DNA from: Mycobacterium sp. ITM-2016-00317
Lineage (GTDB): Bacteria; Actinomycetota; Actinomycetes; Mycobacteriales; Mycobacteriaceae
NCBI RefSeq assembly: GCF_002968295.1
Contig: NZ_CP134399.1
Location: forward strand, 3,162,001-3,226,000
Direction: 5' to 3'
DNA: 64,000 nt
Shown: positions 1 to 8,966 of the stretch, piece after piece
Layout: each line of letters opens with the position of its first letter
Numbering within the stretch: position 1 is the first letter of the stretch
Notes under the pieces: generated by a model
Seen by the model: the letters and a program-made list of their open reading frames with translations, nothing else
Told to the model about the DNA's origin: nothing
Database searches by the model: none
Translations under genes and position numbers: made by a program

Positions 1-859
1 ACGCCTTGTACGGCGGGATCTTCAGGTTGGTCGCGCCGAGCAGGAACGGCTGGTCGCGTTCGTCGGCGCGGCTGTCGATCAGGTTGGCGGCCTCGGCGTC
101 GGTGCGGGCGACGATGATGCCGGGCACCCGCATGATGTCGAGCTGGAACCTCGCCGCGTTCAGGCGCTTGATCTGCTCGTCCGACGGCACCAGCACCTTG
201 CCGCCCTGGTGACCGCACTTCTTGGTGCCGGGCCGCTGGTCCTCGATGTGGTAGCCGGGGACGCCGGCCTCGACGAACCGTCTGATCAGGTTGCGCACAT
301 GCGGGTCTCCGCCGTGCCCGGTGTCGGCGTCGGCGATGATGAACGGGCGGTAGTCCACCGCCGGCGTCGCCGCCCGCTGGTCACTGGTCATCTGCAGACG
401 CTGGTACTGCTGGTTGCGGTCGGCGGTCAGCAGCGCGCGAACGATGCCGGCGGCCTCCTCGGGTACCTGGCTGAGCGGATAGCTGGCCAGGTCGGGCCCG
501 GGGTCCTCGGAGATGGAGCCTTTGGCGGAGGTCGCCCAGCCGCCGAGGTAGATGCCCTCGATGCCCATCCGTTTCATCACCACGGCCTGGCCGGGGGAGT
601 AGGGACCGAACGTGGTGATGCTCTTGCCCTTGGCGAACAGTTCCCGAAGGTGCGGGTAGAACGCGGTGGCGGCCTCGCGGGCGACCGGGTAGTCGGCCGG
701 GATGGTGCCGCGCTGTTCGGCGACCTGGCGGGCGGTGTACAGGCGGATGATGCCCTCGAACCGGGGGCTGTCGAAGTACCGCTGCGTGTCGGCGACATCG
801 CGCTCGAACGGCTCGCCGGGTGCGTCGGTCTGGAAGGCGTCAGCTTCGATGATGGCCAT
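1..859 (-). CDS. aceA: Isocitrate lyase, long ICL2 type (N-terminal part, cut by window edge)
   Basis: Isocitrate lyase cleaves isocitrate to glyoxylate and succinate in the glyoxylate shunt and, in mycobacteria, also contributes to methylcitrate metabolism. About 286 N-terminal residues are visible, starting MAIIEADAF at an ATG at 857-859. The sequence closely follows the N-terminus I remember for the M. tuberculosis Rv1915/Rv1916 (aceAa/aceAb) protein, including the stretches [18 protein letters not shown] and [15 protein letters not shown]. The isocitrate lyase signature KKCGH, with the catalytic cysteine, is present. The large C-terminal part lies beyond position 1. The gene reads out of the window, is separated from upp by 44 bases, and shows no sign of being interrupted here. 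Confidence 0.93.
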   Translation of the reverse strand, partial: MAIIEADAFQTDAPGEPFERDVADTQRYFDSPRFEGIIRLYTARQVAEQRGTIPADYPVAREAATAFYPHLRELFAKGKSITTFGPYSPGQAVVMKRMGIEGIYLGGWATSAKGSISEDPGPDLASYPLSQVPEEAAGIVRALLTADRNQQYQRLQMTSDQRAATPAVDYRPFIIADADTGHGGDPHVRNLIRRFVEAGVPGYHIEDQRPGTKKCGHQGGKVLVPSDEQIKRLNAARFQLDIMRVPGIIVARTDAEAANLIDSRADERDQPFLLGATNLKIPPYKA

Positions 860-903
860 GCTTCACCCTACGGCGCAGGGCCGCGCAGATGGGCGCCTGT
901 GGG

Positions 904-1545
904 CTATTTGGTGCCGAAGATCCGGTCGGCCACGTCGCCCAGACCCGGCAGGATGTAGCCGTTCGCGTCGAGCTCTCGGTCGACGGCCGCGGTGTAGATC
1001 GGCACCTCCGGGTGGGCTTGGTTCATCGCCGCGATGCCCTCGGGACAGGTGAGTAGGCAGACGAACTTGATCGACTTCGGCCGGTACTCGCGCAGCCGGT
1101 CCACCGCCGCGATCGCGGAGTTGCCGGTGGCCAGCAGCGGATCGAGCACGATCACGTCCCGCTCCTGCAGATCGCCGGGCATCTTGAAGTAGTACTCCAC
1201 GGCGACAAGGGTTTTCGGGTCGCGATAGAGGCCGATGTGCCCCACCCGCGCCGACGGCGCCACCTCCAGCAGGCCTTCGAGCAGGCCGGTGCCCGCGCGC
1301 AGCACCGACACGAACACCAGCTTCTTGCCGTCCACCACGTTGCCGGTGGTGGTCTCCATCGGCGTGTGCACCTCGATCTCGTGCAGCGCGAGGTCGCGCA
1401 GCACCTCGTAGGCCATCAGCGCCGACACCTCGTGTGCCAGACGTCGGAAACTGTTGGTGGACAGATCTTTCTGCCGCATCAGGGTGATCTTGTGCTGGAC
1501 CAGTGGGTGGTCGACGACGTGCACGCCGCCCGGACCGTCAGCCAT
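904..1545 (-). CDS. upp: Uracil phosphoribosyltransferase
   Basis: Converts uracil plus PRPP to UMP and pyrophosphate in the cytosol (pyrimidine salvage). The 213-residue product has normal family length. It carries the PRPP-binding loop DPLLATG at about residues 135-141, the conserved [11 protein letters not shown] segment near residue 81, and the C-terminal GDxxDRIFGTK ending. Its start codon shares one base with the stop codon of the upstream urc4-like gene, so the two are almost certainly translated from one message. In yeast a uracil phosphoribosyltransferase supplies UMP to the URC degradation route, so here upp may serve catabolism as well as salvage (inference from context). Confidence 0.95.
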   Translation of the reverse strand: MADGPGGVHVVDHPLVQHKITLMRQKDLSTNSFRRLAHEVSALMAYEVLRDLALHEIEVHTPMETTTGNVVDGKKLVFVSVLRAGTGLLEGLLEVAPSARVGHIGLYRDPKTLVAVEYYFKMPGDLQERDVIVLDPLLATGNSAIAAVDRLREYRPKSIKFVCLLTCPEGIAAMNQAHPEVPIYTAAVDRELDANGYILPGLGDVADRIFGTK

Positions 1546-2810
1546 CAGAACACCGTCCCGTCACTGGTCACCGTCAGCGGCGGGAGCCCACCGCGTAATC
1601 GCTGGGCCGCCGCCCGCCCGGCCGCCCACGTCCCGCCCTCCAGCACACACGCCAGCGGCATGTCGGAGGCGCCGGCGCCGAGTCGATCCCGCACCAGCGG
1701 TGCGAGTTCGTCGAGCAGTGCCACCGTCAGCGCCCGCCACTCGACCACCAATTCGTCGGCGGGGGCCCAGCTCCGGGCCGCGACCTCCTGGTCGCGCAGC
1801 GTCAGCGCACCGTGGTCGAGCAGCAGGCCGCCGTTGCGGTACTCGGCCAATCCGGTCAGCGCGTCGACGCCGGTCACCGTGACACCGGCCCATTCGAACG
1901 GCTCCAGCAACGAGTACGTCAGCCACTGCGACAGTTTGTGCAGGGGCAGCCAGCCGGCCGTCAGCCCGGGCCCGGCCACCGCGTCGTGGCGCCAGCAGTC
2001 GCCGACCGGTTCGTCGCCGATCTTGTTGTCGGACGGCCAGATCCGCGACAGCGACGCCAGCAGCCGGGCCAGGATGCCGGTGGCGCGGACCTCCCCGGTG
2101 ACGGCCGGGCCGCGGTAGAGATCGTCGTAGAGGCCGCCGGGCAGGCCCTGCGCGCCGAACACCTCGGGCTGGGCGGCCAGCGCGTCACCGAGCCGGTGCA
2201 TCAGCGCGACGCGCCCGGCGAGCCCGACCAGCGGGTTGTCCGGGCCGACCTGGAACGCCGCGGCCAGCCGCTCCTCGGTCAGCGCGCACAGTCCGGCGGC
2301 GTCGACCTGCAACGGCCGGTCCGGGTCACCGGAGAACGCCCCGGAGACGAAGGTGTGCCAGCTGGCCACCGCCAGGCCTTCCGAGCGGGTGAACCGCACC
2401 ACCGACGTTCCGCGCGTCTCGGTGTAGCCCCACTGCGCGCCGGCGCCTGCGTCGAGCAGCACGCTCACCACGGCCAGATCGATCATCGCCCGGGCCCGCT
2501 CGTCCGCACCGGCTGCGCCGAGCAGCGCGGCCAGGTCGCCGCGGCGGTCCACCCCGCCGGCCTCGAAGTGACGCCACCGGCTGTGCACCGGGATCCGCAA
2601 GTCCGGGAACCTGGATCGGGTGAGGGCCGTGACCTCGCCGGCGGTGCGCTGCAGCGCGGCGTCGTCGACGGTGAACCAGCGCGAGTCCCCGGCACGGGCG
2701 CGCTCGAGCAGTTGCGCCGCCCGGGTCCGTACCGCAGCGGTGGTACGCAGCAGCGCGGCGGCACCCGCGGGATCGGTGGCGTCGGGCGGGGCATGGGTCT
2801 GCGCGGTCAT
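1545..2810 (-). CDS. URC4-like uracil catabolism protein (DUF1688)
   Basis: A 421-residue member of the DUF1688 family, the family of yeast Urc4p, required for the uracil degradation route that passes through UMP and ribosylurea; its exact reaction is not assigned here. Family features visible are an N-terminal [18 protein letters not shown] helix, [16 protein letters not shown] near residue 60, and a long conserved middle with [11 protein letters not shown] and LPGGLYDDL. The ATG at 2810-2808 overlaps the TGA of the upstream gene (ATGA). The longer open frame upstream of this ATG only shadows urc1. The neighbours upp and urc1 form a tight unit with it. Confidence 0.88.
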   Translation of the reverse strand: MTAQTHAPPDATDPAGAAALLRTTAAVRTRAAQLLERARAGDSRWFTVDDAALQRTAGEVTALTRSRFPDLRIPVHSRWRHFEAGGVDRRGDLAALLGAAGADERARAMIDLAVVSVLLDAGAGAQWGYTETRGTSVVRFTRSEGLAVASWHTFVSGAFSGDPDRPLQVDAAGLCALTEERLAAAFQVGPDNPLVGLAGRVALMHRLGDALAAQPEVFGAQGLPGGLYDDLYRGPAVTGEVRATGILARLLASLSRIWPSDNKIGDEPVGDCWRHDAVAGPGLTAGWLPLHKLSQWLTYSLLEPFEWAGVTVTGVDALTGLAEYRNGGLLLDHGALTLRDQEVAARSWAPADELVVEWRALTVALLDELAPLVRDRLGAGASDMPLACVLEGGTWAAGRAAAQRLRGGLPPLTVTSDGTVF

Positions 2811-4078
2811 CCGCCGAGCGCCCTGCCTTTGGCCTTCTTCAGTTCGTCCGCGTCGGGCACCTGCCCGGGGGTGAAGTAGCCGGCGGCCATCTTCGCGTCG
2901 ATCTCGACGCGCGCGTCGGCGGGGACGAGCTCGTCGGGGATCGACACGCGTTCCCCGACCTCGATGCCGGAGCCGGTGATCGCGTCGTACTTCATGTTGC
3001 TCATCGAGACCAGCCGGTGGATCTTGCGGATCCCCAGCCAGTGCAGGACGTCGGGCATCAACTCCTGGAACCGCATGTCCTGTACCCCGGCCACGCACTC
3101 GGTACGGGCGAAGTACCGATCGGCGGTGTCGCCGCCGACCTGCCGTTTGCGGGCGTTGTAGACCAGGAACTTGGTCACCTCGCCCAGCGCCCGGCCCTCC
3201 TTGCGGGAGTAGGCGACCAGCCCGACGCCGCCGCGCTGCGCTCCCAGGATGCATTCCTCGATCGCGTGCGTCAGGTAGGGCCGGCAGGTGCAAATGTCCG
3301 AGCCGAACACGTCGGACCCGTTGCACTCGTCGTGCACGCGCGCGGTCAGCTCGACGCCGGGGTCGGCCAGAGCGCGCGGGTCGCCGAAGATGTAGATCGT
3401 CTGTCCGCCGATCGGCGGCAGGAACACCTCGAGGTCCGAGCGGGTCACCAGCTCGGGGTACATGCCGCCGGTTTCCTCGAAAAGCACTCGGCGCAGGTCG
3501 GTTTCACTGCAGCCGAACCGCTGCGCGACCCCGGGCAGGTGCCAGACCGGCTCGAGTGCGGCCTTGGTGACCAGTGCCGCGCCGGTGGCAAGCAGCACCC
3601 GGCCGTCGGGGGTCAGCCGTCCTTTGAGGATCGCGTCGTGCACTTCGGGCAGAATCACCTGCGCCTTGGTCACCGCGATGGTGGGCCGGATGTCGAACCC
3701 GGCGGCGATCTGATCGGCGAACACGTCGGCGACGGCCGCACCCCACGGGTCGAGGCTGACGATCGTGGCGGGATCGGTCCACTGCGGGTGCGGCCCGACC
3801 ACGTCGGTGGGCGCGGTGTCGGTCAGGTCGGCGCGGTGTTCGCGGGAGAGCTTTCCGGCGGCGACAGCCAGCGCCCGGTAAACGCCGTAGGCGCCGCTGT
3901 GGGTGCCGATGACGTTGCGGTGCGCGCGCGTGGTGGTGGTGCCGACGACCGGGCCGCGGGCGGCCGCGGTGGCGGCGCCCCAGTGCAGTTGCGGCGCCTC
4001 AGCGCCCGCGCTGTGCGAGGTCAGCCGGATGTGGCCACCGGGGGACCTGGCGGGTGGCGGAGCGGCATCGGCGGACAT
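2807..4078 (-). CDS. URC1-like protein, GTP cyclohydrolase II family
   Basis: A 423-residue protein related to GTP cyclohydrolase II (RibA) but with the long N-terminal region typical of Urc1p, which acts on the pyrimidine ring of UMP in uracil catabolism. The zinc-binding pattern of RibA is retained as ECNGSDVFGSDICTC (C-x10-C-x-C). The usual RibA segment with the catalytic Arg/Tyr region is replaced by a Urc1-type GGVGLVAYSRKEGRALGEV. The product is thus unlikely to be a riboflavin enzyme. It overlaps urc4 by 4 bases, and tenA ends 80 bases upstream on the same strand, so tenA may head the operon. Confidence 0.87.
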   Translation of the reverse strand: MSADAAPPPARSPGGHIRLTSHSAGAEAPQLHWGAATAAARGPVVGTTTTRAHRNVIGTHSGAYGVYRALAVAAGKLSREHRADLTDTAPTDVVGPHPQWTDPATIVSLDPWGAAVADVFADQIAAGFDIRPTIAVTKAQVILPEVHDAILKGRLTPDGRVLLATGAALVTKAALEPVWHLPGVAQRFGCSETDLRRVLFEETGGMYPELVTRSDLEVFLPPIGGQTIYIFGDPRALADPGVELTARVHDECNGSDVFGSDICTCRPYLTHAIEECILGAQRGGVGLVAYSRKEGRALGEVTKFLVYNARKRQVGGDTADRYFARTECVAGVQDMRFQELMPDVLHWLGIRKIHRLVSMSNMKYDAITGSGIEVGERVSIPDELVPADARVEIDAKMAAGYFTPGQVPDADELKKAKGRALGG

Positions 4079-4158
4079 CGGCCTCCTCGGCGAAGTGCGC
4101 GCTCAAACAGGAAGCCGCCAGCTTAGCCACTGACCGCGGTCCGCGCCGCCCGTCCCGT

Positions 4159-4857
4159 TCACACCGGCCACTGCTCCCGCCGGTACGCGGCGTCGAAGAA
4201 CATCCACTCGTACCGCGAGGTCGTCACGAAATGGGCTCGCGCGCATGCCTCCTGGGCTGCGTTGAGCTGTGGCCCCACCCGGTCGGCGAGCGCGAGCACC
4301 TCCGTGACGGTGGCGACGAAATCGTCACCGCCGTAGCTGTCGATCCACTGCTGGTACCGGGCATCGGTGGACCCGCGGTCCAGCAGTTCGGCGCCGACCT
4401 CGGCGTAGATCCAGTAGCACGGCAGCACCGCGGCCAGCCCGTCGGCGAAGCCGCCGTCGTACACGGTCGCGAGTAGGTAACTCGTGTAGGCCTGGGTGGT
4501 CGGGGAGACCGGCACGCCGTCGACGCTGCCGGGGGGCAGGCCGAGAGCGGGCAGCAGTTCGACGTGCAGCGCGAGTTCGACGTCGAGCACCTCGGCGGAG
4601 TGCCGGGCGAACATCGCGGTCTCGGCCAACGACGGCGCCTTGCCCGCCACCAGCGCCAGCGCCCGAGAGTAGGTGCGCAGGTAATGCACGTCCTGCGCGA
4701 CGTACCCGGCGAACCCGTCGGGGTCCAGGCTGCCGTCGGTGAGGCCGGTGACGAACGGGTGGGCCACGATCGCGTCGAAGATCGGGGCGATTTCGGACCA
4801 CAGTGCGGTGGTCCAGGAGTCAGGATTGTGGGGACCGATGCGTGGGGCGACGCTCAA
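4159..4857 (-). CDS. TenA-family aminopyrimidine aminohydrolase / thiaminase II-like
   Basis: TenA enzymes hydrolyse aminopyrimidines from degraded thiamin, or thiamin itself. The protein has about 232 residues if the TTG at 4857-4855 is used. That start is favoured because GAAAGGAA lies just upstream and the longer frame runs into non-homologous sequence. Family marks are HPFVTGL near residue 33, a YVAQDVHYLRTYSRAL helix, and LPCYWIYAEVG with the catalytic cysteine at about residue 147, so it is of the Cys-containing TenA_C type. It lies upstream of urc1 on the same strand, an unusual association with a pyrimidine-degrading operon, and is divergent from the DUF899 gene. Confidence 0.85.
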   Translation of the reverse strand: MSVAPRIGPHNPDSWTTALWSEIAPIFDAIVAHPFVTGLTDGSLDPDGFAGYVAQDVHYLRTYSRALALVAGKAPSLAETAMFARHSAEVLDVELALHVELLPALGLPPGSVDGVPVSPTTQAYTSYLLATVYDGGFADGLAAVLPCYWIYAEVGAELLDRGSTDARYQQWIDSYGGDDFVATVTEVLALADRVGPQLNAAQEACARAHFVTTSRYEWMFFDAAYRREQWPV

Positions 4858-4945
4858 TTCGGCGTTCCTTTCAGCGATGAGTTTGTGGCCGGCGCGAGGT
4901 CGATACGGATGTCCACACCGATTGACTTGCCGGAGGCCGACTGTA

Positions 4946-5632
4946 ATGACCGAAATCAACACGCTGCCGCCCGTGGTCGACAACCAGACGTGGCGGGCGG
5001 CACTCGACGAACTCCGCAAGCGGGAGAAAGCGGCCACCCGTGAGCTCGATGCGATCGCCGCGCAGCGCCGACGGTTGCCGATGGTGCAGATGCCGGACTA
5101 CACGCTGGTCGGCGCCGAGGGCCCGGTGCGCCTGGCCGACGTCTTCGACGGCCGCTCGCAGCTGATCGTCTACAACCACATGTGGTCCGACGGCGCCGAG
5201 TGGCAGTGCGGCGGCTGCACCGGCTTCACCTCGCAGTTCACCCGCCTGGGATTCCTCGACAACTACGACGCGAGGTTCGTGATCGTCACGTCGGGCCCGA
5301 TCGAGGAGGCACTGGCGTACCGGTCGAAGGTGGGCAACACGATGGATTGGTACTCGTCGGCTGGCAGCCCGTTCGCCACCGACGTCGACGCCGCACCCGA
5401 CACCGGCTTCGCGGTCAACGTGTTCCTGCGCGACGGCGACACCGTCTACCGGACCTGGCACACCAACGGGCGGGGGACCGAGCAGATCAGCTACACGTTC
5501 CCGCTGATCGACCTGCTTCCCTGGGGGCGCCAGGAGGAGTGGCAGGACTCGCCGGAGGGCTGGCCGCAGCGGCCCACCTACTCGGGCTGGCTGGATTCAC
5601 CCGACGTCGCCCGCCTCTACGGGAACCCCTGA
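4946..5632 (+). CDS. DUF899 thioredoxin-like protein
   Basis: A 228-residue DUF899 protein; the family has a thioredoxin-like fold and no firmly assigned reaction. Features include the N-terminal TWRAALDELRKREKA helix, the conserved QMPDYTLVGAEG, the VYNHMWSDGAEWQCGGCTGF segment with a CGGC pair that resembles a redox site, and the C-terminal LLPWGRQEEWQDSPEGWPQ. The ATG at 4946 follows CGGAGG by about 9 bases, so the longer in-frame extension is not used. It is divergently oriented to tenA and followed by tpx 52 bases downstream, suggesting a small thiol-redox pair. Confidence 0.85.
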   Translation: MTEINTLPPVVDNQTWRAALDELRKREKAATRELDAIAAQRRRLPMVQMPDYTLVGAEGPVRLADVFDGRSQLIVYNHMWSDGAEWQCGGCTGFTSQFTRLGFLDNYDARFVIVTSGPIEEALAYRSKVGNTMDWYSSAGSPFATDVDAAPDTGFAVNVFLRDGDTVYRTWHTNGRGTEQISYTFPLIDLLPWGRQEEWQDSPEGWPQRPTYSGWLDSPDVARLYGNP

Positions 5633-5684
5633 GCGCCCGAACCCCGTCGCGACGGGACGGGCGCGGCTTGGCAGACTGTGCTGC

Positions 5685-6182
5685 ATGGCTCAGATAACTT
5701 TGCGAGGAAATCCCATCAACACCGTCGGCGAGCTGCCCGCCGTCGGGTCCGCCGCCCCCGGTTTCAGCCTCACGGGCACCGATCTGGGCACCGTGGGCGC
5801 CGATCAGTTCAGCGGCAAGCCGTTGCTGCTCAACATCTTCCCTTCGGTCGACACCCCGGTGTGCGCCACCAGCGTCCGCAGGTTCAACGAGAGCGCCGCC
5901 GCCGGTGGGGTCTCGGTGCTGTGTGTGTCGAAGGACCTGCCGTTCGCCCAGAAGCGGTTCTGCGGCGCGGAGGGCATCGAGAACGTCACCACGGCCTCGG
6001 CCTTCCGTGACAGCTTCGGCGACGACTTCGGCGTCACCATCACCGACGGCCCGATGGCCGGCCTGCTGGCGCGCGCCGTCGTGGTGATCGGGGCCGACGG
6101 CAACGTCGCCTACACCGAGCTGGTGCCCGAGATCGGCCAGGAGCCCGATTACGACGCCGCGCTGGCCGCACTGAAGTCCTGA
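5685..6182 (+). CDS. tpx: Thiol peroxidase (atypical 2-Cys peroxiredoxin)
   Basis: Reduces hydrogen and organic peroxides using thioredoxin in the cytosol. The 165-residue length matches Tpx. The peroxidatic cysteine is C60 in SVDTPVCATSVRRF, and the resolving cysteine is C93 in RFCGAEGIENV. The C-terminal EIGQEPDYDAALAAL is typical of the family. It follows the DUF899 gene closely on the same strand and may share its message. Confidence 0.96.
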   Translation: MAQITLRGNPINTVGELPAVGSAAPGFSLTGTDLGTVGADQFSGKPLLLNIFPSVDTPVCATSVRRFNESAAAGGVSVLCVSKDLPFAQKRFCGAEGIENVTTASAFRDSFGDDFGVTITDGPMAGLLARAVVVIGADGNVAYTELVPEIGQEPDYDAALAALKS

Positions 6183-6381
6183 CGAACCGGGACACGATAG
6201 AGGGCGGCACGCGGGCGTAGGTCACAGCTCGGTTCCGGTCCCGCATCTCCTTGATTCACCGTCCTGCGACGACGTCAAAGCCCCACGTTATGTGGTGTAG
6301 AAGTGGTTGTAGTGACTGTTGTTGATCAAAGAGTCCAGCGCCGGTGACGGCGCCGGCGGCCCGGAAAGCGGTGGAACTGCA

Positions 6382-6987
6382 ATGCGACGCGTCTACGTCT
6401 TCGTGATCGGTCTCGCCCTGGTGCTGGCGACACCGGGCCTCGCATCGGCACAGCCCGCGCGATCGGCGACCAACCAGAAAGCGGTCGAGGTCGTCATCGC
6501 GCGGGCTCTGTCCCAGCGCGGCGTTCCGTTCGCCTACGGCGGCGGTGGCGCCTCCGGTCCGAGCAAGGGCACTGTGGCCGTCCCGACCGCGCCGTCGGAC
6601 CAGGCCGAGCTCGATGCCCAGTCGCTGGATTTGGCGCCCGGCCTGAACCTGCCCAGCGTCACCCCCAATGTGGCCGCGCCGGTGCCCGCGCCCGCGCCGC
6701 GTATCGAGGTGGTCGGTTTCGACGCCTCGGGTCTGATGGTTTACGCCTACGCCGGTGCCGGGGTGAAGCTACCCAGGTCGTCCGGCGAGATGTACAAGGT
6801 GGGCCAGAAAGTCCTTCCCGCCCAGGCGCTGCCGGGCGATCTGATCTTCTACGGCCCCGAGGGCACCCAGAGCGTCGCGCTGTTCACCGGCAACGGGCAG
6901 ATGGTGGAGACCACCGATTCCGGCGTGGCCCTCTCGACGGTGCGCACCAACGGCATGGCGCCCTACCTGGTCCGCATCATCGCCTGA
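6382..6987 (+). CDS. ripD: RipD-like secreted NlpC/P60 protein, catalytically inactive
   Basis: A 201-residue exported peptidoglycan-binding protein of the RipD type. Residues 1-24 form a signal peptide ending in ASAQ. The NlpC/P60 fold is evident from the PFAYGG, GFDASGL, LPRSSGEMYKVGQKV and GDLIFYGPEG stretches. The nucleophilic cysteine of active family members is alanine (A115 in FDASG) and the catalytic histidine is serine (S164 in GTQSVAL), as known for mycobacterial RipD. An insert of about 50 residues rich in Pro/Ala separates the first strand (residue 58) from the pseudo-active site. ATG 6382 gives the signal peptide directly. It converges with the next gene with a 6-base gap. Confidence 0.85.
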   Translation: MRRVYVFVIGLALVLATPGLASAQPARSATNQKAVEVVIARALSQRGVPFAYGGGGASGPSKGTVAVPTAPSDQAELDAQSLDLAPGLNLPSVTPNVAAPVPAPAPRIEVVGFDASGLMVYAYAGAGVKLPRSSGEMYKVGQKVLPAQALPGDLIFYGPEGTQSVALFTGNGQMVETTDSGVALSTVRTNGMAPYLVRIIA

Positions 6988-6993
6988 GCCGGG

Positions 6994-7962
6994 TCAGGAG
7001 GGCGCGACGGCTCCCGGCACCCGGTACGCGAACGACTTCTTCTGCCGCTCCTGCATCTTCTGCAGGCACTGATGGTGCTTGCGGGCGTGATAGGCCAGCG
7101 GGAAATAAGTCAGCCGTTCGGGCAGAACGCGGTAGGCGGCGCGGATCACCGTGTACACGCGAACCAGCTCACGCTGCTCCCGTTCGCTCCACGTGACGCC
7201 GAGTTTGGCACGTAGACGAGGATCGAGTAGGCCCACGATCGACAGGTAGTTCAGCCGTAGCCCGCGCCGCACCATGGCCCGGGCCACCGGGTGCAGGGCG
7301 AGTGGGAGCCCCTGCGGGAGGTGCACTTTGCCCGTCACCATCTCATCAACCAGTTGCAGCGCCTGTGGCGTGCCCTCCAGCTTGTCGACCATCTCCTCGT
7401 AGTAGCGGTCCATCTCGTCCCGCGTCCGGGGATACCCGTTCATCGGGACGTGCAGTAGACGCGCGAGCGTGCGGTTGTCGCGCAGCAGTTCGTCCTTCTC
7501 CAGGTCAGTGAACTCCCGTCCGATCAACAGGGGACCGGCCTGGGAGTTGACGATGTAGCCCGTCGCGATGACCCACTGGTAGGCCTCGGGATTCAGCGCG
7601 CTGATCTGTCGCCCCGTGGTGGCGCTCTTCATCGTCATGGGCTGGTGCATCGCCCGGACGCGGTTGCCTTCGGCGACAGCCTCGGTCCCACCGTAGGTCC
7701 ACCGCAGCACCGAGTCGATGGATCGGATCGCGCGACCGCCCTGATCGCCCTGAAACGCCGCCGAGTAGCGGCCGGTGACCTCCGCGATGACCGGATGCAT
7801 CGCCTGCATCATGAACGCGGCGCCTTCGAGGACCAAGAACGTCCACCGGCCGGTGTGCTCGGCGGTCAGCGAGTCCGGCGGGACCAGTTCGGGGGCGTCA
7901 GGTTCGGCGGCTGCTGCGGGGGACAGGTCTGCGTCCAGTTCGGAATCCCTGGTGGCGGTCAT
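6994..7962 (-). CDS. Oxygenase MpaB-family protein (DUF2236)
   Basis: A 322-residue protein of the MpaB/DUF2236 family, thought to include haem-dependent oxygenases related to the latex-clearing protein; the substrate is unknown. Conserved pieces are EGAAFMMQAMHPVIAEVTGRYSAAFQGDQGGRAIRS near residues 45-80 and the family-typical WVIATGYIVN. The ATG at 7962 follows AGGAGG. It is divergent from a TetR regulator 82 bases away, with palindromic sequence between them, so TetR control of this gene is likely. It could act on lipid or fatty-acid derivatives, but nothing in the sequence fixes that. Confidence 0.8.
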   Translation of the reverse strand: MTATRDSELDADLSPAAAAEPDAPELVPPDSLTAEHTGRWTFLVLEGAAFMMQAMHPVIAEVTGRYSAAFQGDQGGRAIRSIDSVLRWTYGGTEAVAEGNRVRAMHQPMTMKSATTGRQISALNPEAYQWVIATGYIVNSQAGPLLIGREFTDLEKDELLRDNRTLARLLHVPMNGYPRTRDEMDRYYEEMVDKLEGTPQALQLVDEMVTGKVHLPQGLPLALHPVARAMVRRGLRLNYLSIVGLLDPRLRAKLGVTWSEREQRELVRVYTVIRAAYRVLPERLTYFPLAYHARKHHQCLQKMQERQKKSFAYRVPGAVAPS

Positions 7963-8022
7963 ATGGCGGCAAACCTCCTGATGATGGGGTTGCCGAACGC
8001 TAATATGACCGCCAGGTCGCAT
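7953..8022. promoter_or_regulatory. Candidate TetR operator region between divergent genes
   Basis: ATATGACCGCCA at 8003-8014 recurs as its exact reverse complement at 7953-7964, giving a 12-bp inverted repeat that straddles the start codon of the oxygenase gene. The right copy also sits inside an imperfect 20-bp palindrome at 8003-8022 (GACC-GCCA-GGTC core). Such paired sites between a tetR gene and its divergent target are typical operators. The overlap with coding sequence means part of the match could be chance. Confidence 0.5.
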
Positions 8023-8044
8023 TCAAGTCGCGTCAGGAGTACTG

Positions 8045-8719
8045 ATGGCCGTCAATAAGCCCAGTTCAGAGCGACGGAAGCTGCCGAAGCAGCAGAGGTC
8101 CCGCGACATGGTCGCAAAAATTGTGGACACGACGGCGCAACTGTTGCTCAAGACCGATCCCGACCGGCTGACCACGAACCTGATCGCCGACACCGCGGGC
8201 GTCAGCAAGGGCTCGATCTACCAGTACTTCGCCGACAAGGACGAGATCGTCAATGCCGCGATCGCGCGGTTGGCAGCCCAGCAGGCACCCGCGATCGAGG
8301 AAATGCTCAGATCGGTAACGCTGGATCAGCCGCAGGTGGCGATGCAGGCCTCGATCGACATCCTCATCGATGTCACGATCGCCAACCGGCGCCTCATCCG
8401 GTACCTCGCCGAGCGGCCCGACTACACCAGAACGTTCCAGGACATCTCCGGCCTCAACGCCACGCTGCTGGCGATGACCACGCTGCACATGGGCCACTAC
8501 CGCGACCAGTACCGCAATGAGCTCAGCCCGCGTGCGCTGGCCTGGTTGTTCTTCAACATGGCGGTCTCCACCACGCTGCGCTACATCGAGTCCGACGACC
8601 CCATCAGCCTCGAAGAACTGCGCAGCGGACTCAAGTTCGCGTCGGCCTGCTGGTCGGCGACCGCGCCTGAGCCGGCCGGACGCATCCATCGCCTAGCAAA
8701 CGCATTTCCATCAGGTTAA
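8045..8719 (+). CDS. TetR/AcrR-family transcriptional regulator
   Basis: A 224-residue regulator with an N-terminal helix-turn-helix: basic stretch SSERRKLPKQQRSRDM, then LIADTAGVSKGSIYQYFADKDEIV at about residues 41-64. The C-terminal ligand-binding domain is unremarkable. ATG 8045 follows AGGAG. Divergent from the MpaB-like gene, which is its most likely target, and probably autoregulated through the palindromes in the intergenic region. Confidence 0.9.
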   Translation: MAVNKPSSERRKLPKQQRSRDMVAKIVDTTAQLLLKTDPDRLTTNLIADTAGVSKGSIYQYFADKDEIVNAAIARLAAQQAPAIEEMLRSVTLDQPQVAMQASIDILIDVTIANRRLIRYLAERPDYTRTFQDISGLNATLLAMTTLHMGHYRDQYRNELSPRALAWLFFNMAVSTTLRYIESDDPISLEELRSGLKFASACWSATAPEPAGRIHRLANAFPSG

Positions 8720-8966
8720 ACCGCACCGAATCTCTGGCAAATGAATTCGCTACGTGGAGCGTCTCACCCGCCGGTCGTGGGCATGTACCAGCAGGCCCAG
8801 CCCCTGCCTGTCGGCGGGTACGACCGGCATCGGCCGGGTGCCGAGCCGCCCCGGTGAACCCGAGAAACCGTAAATATTGTGGGATTGACGACCGTCTATT
8901 AGTGTCATCTCGCCGGATCAGCTTCGGTCCAGCGCCTCTGGACCTCACCCCACAAAGGACCGCCAC

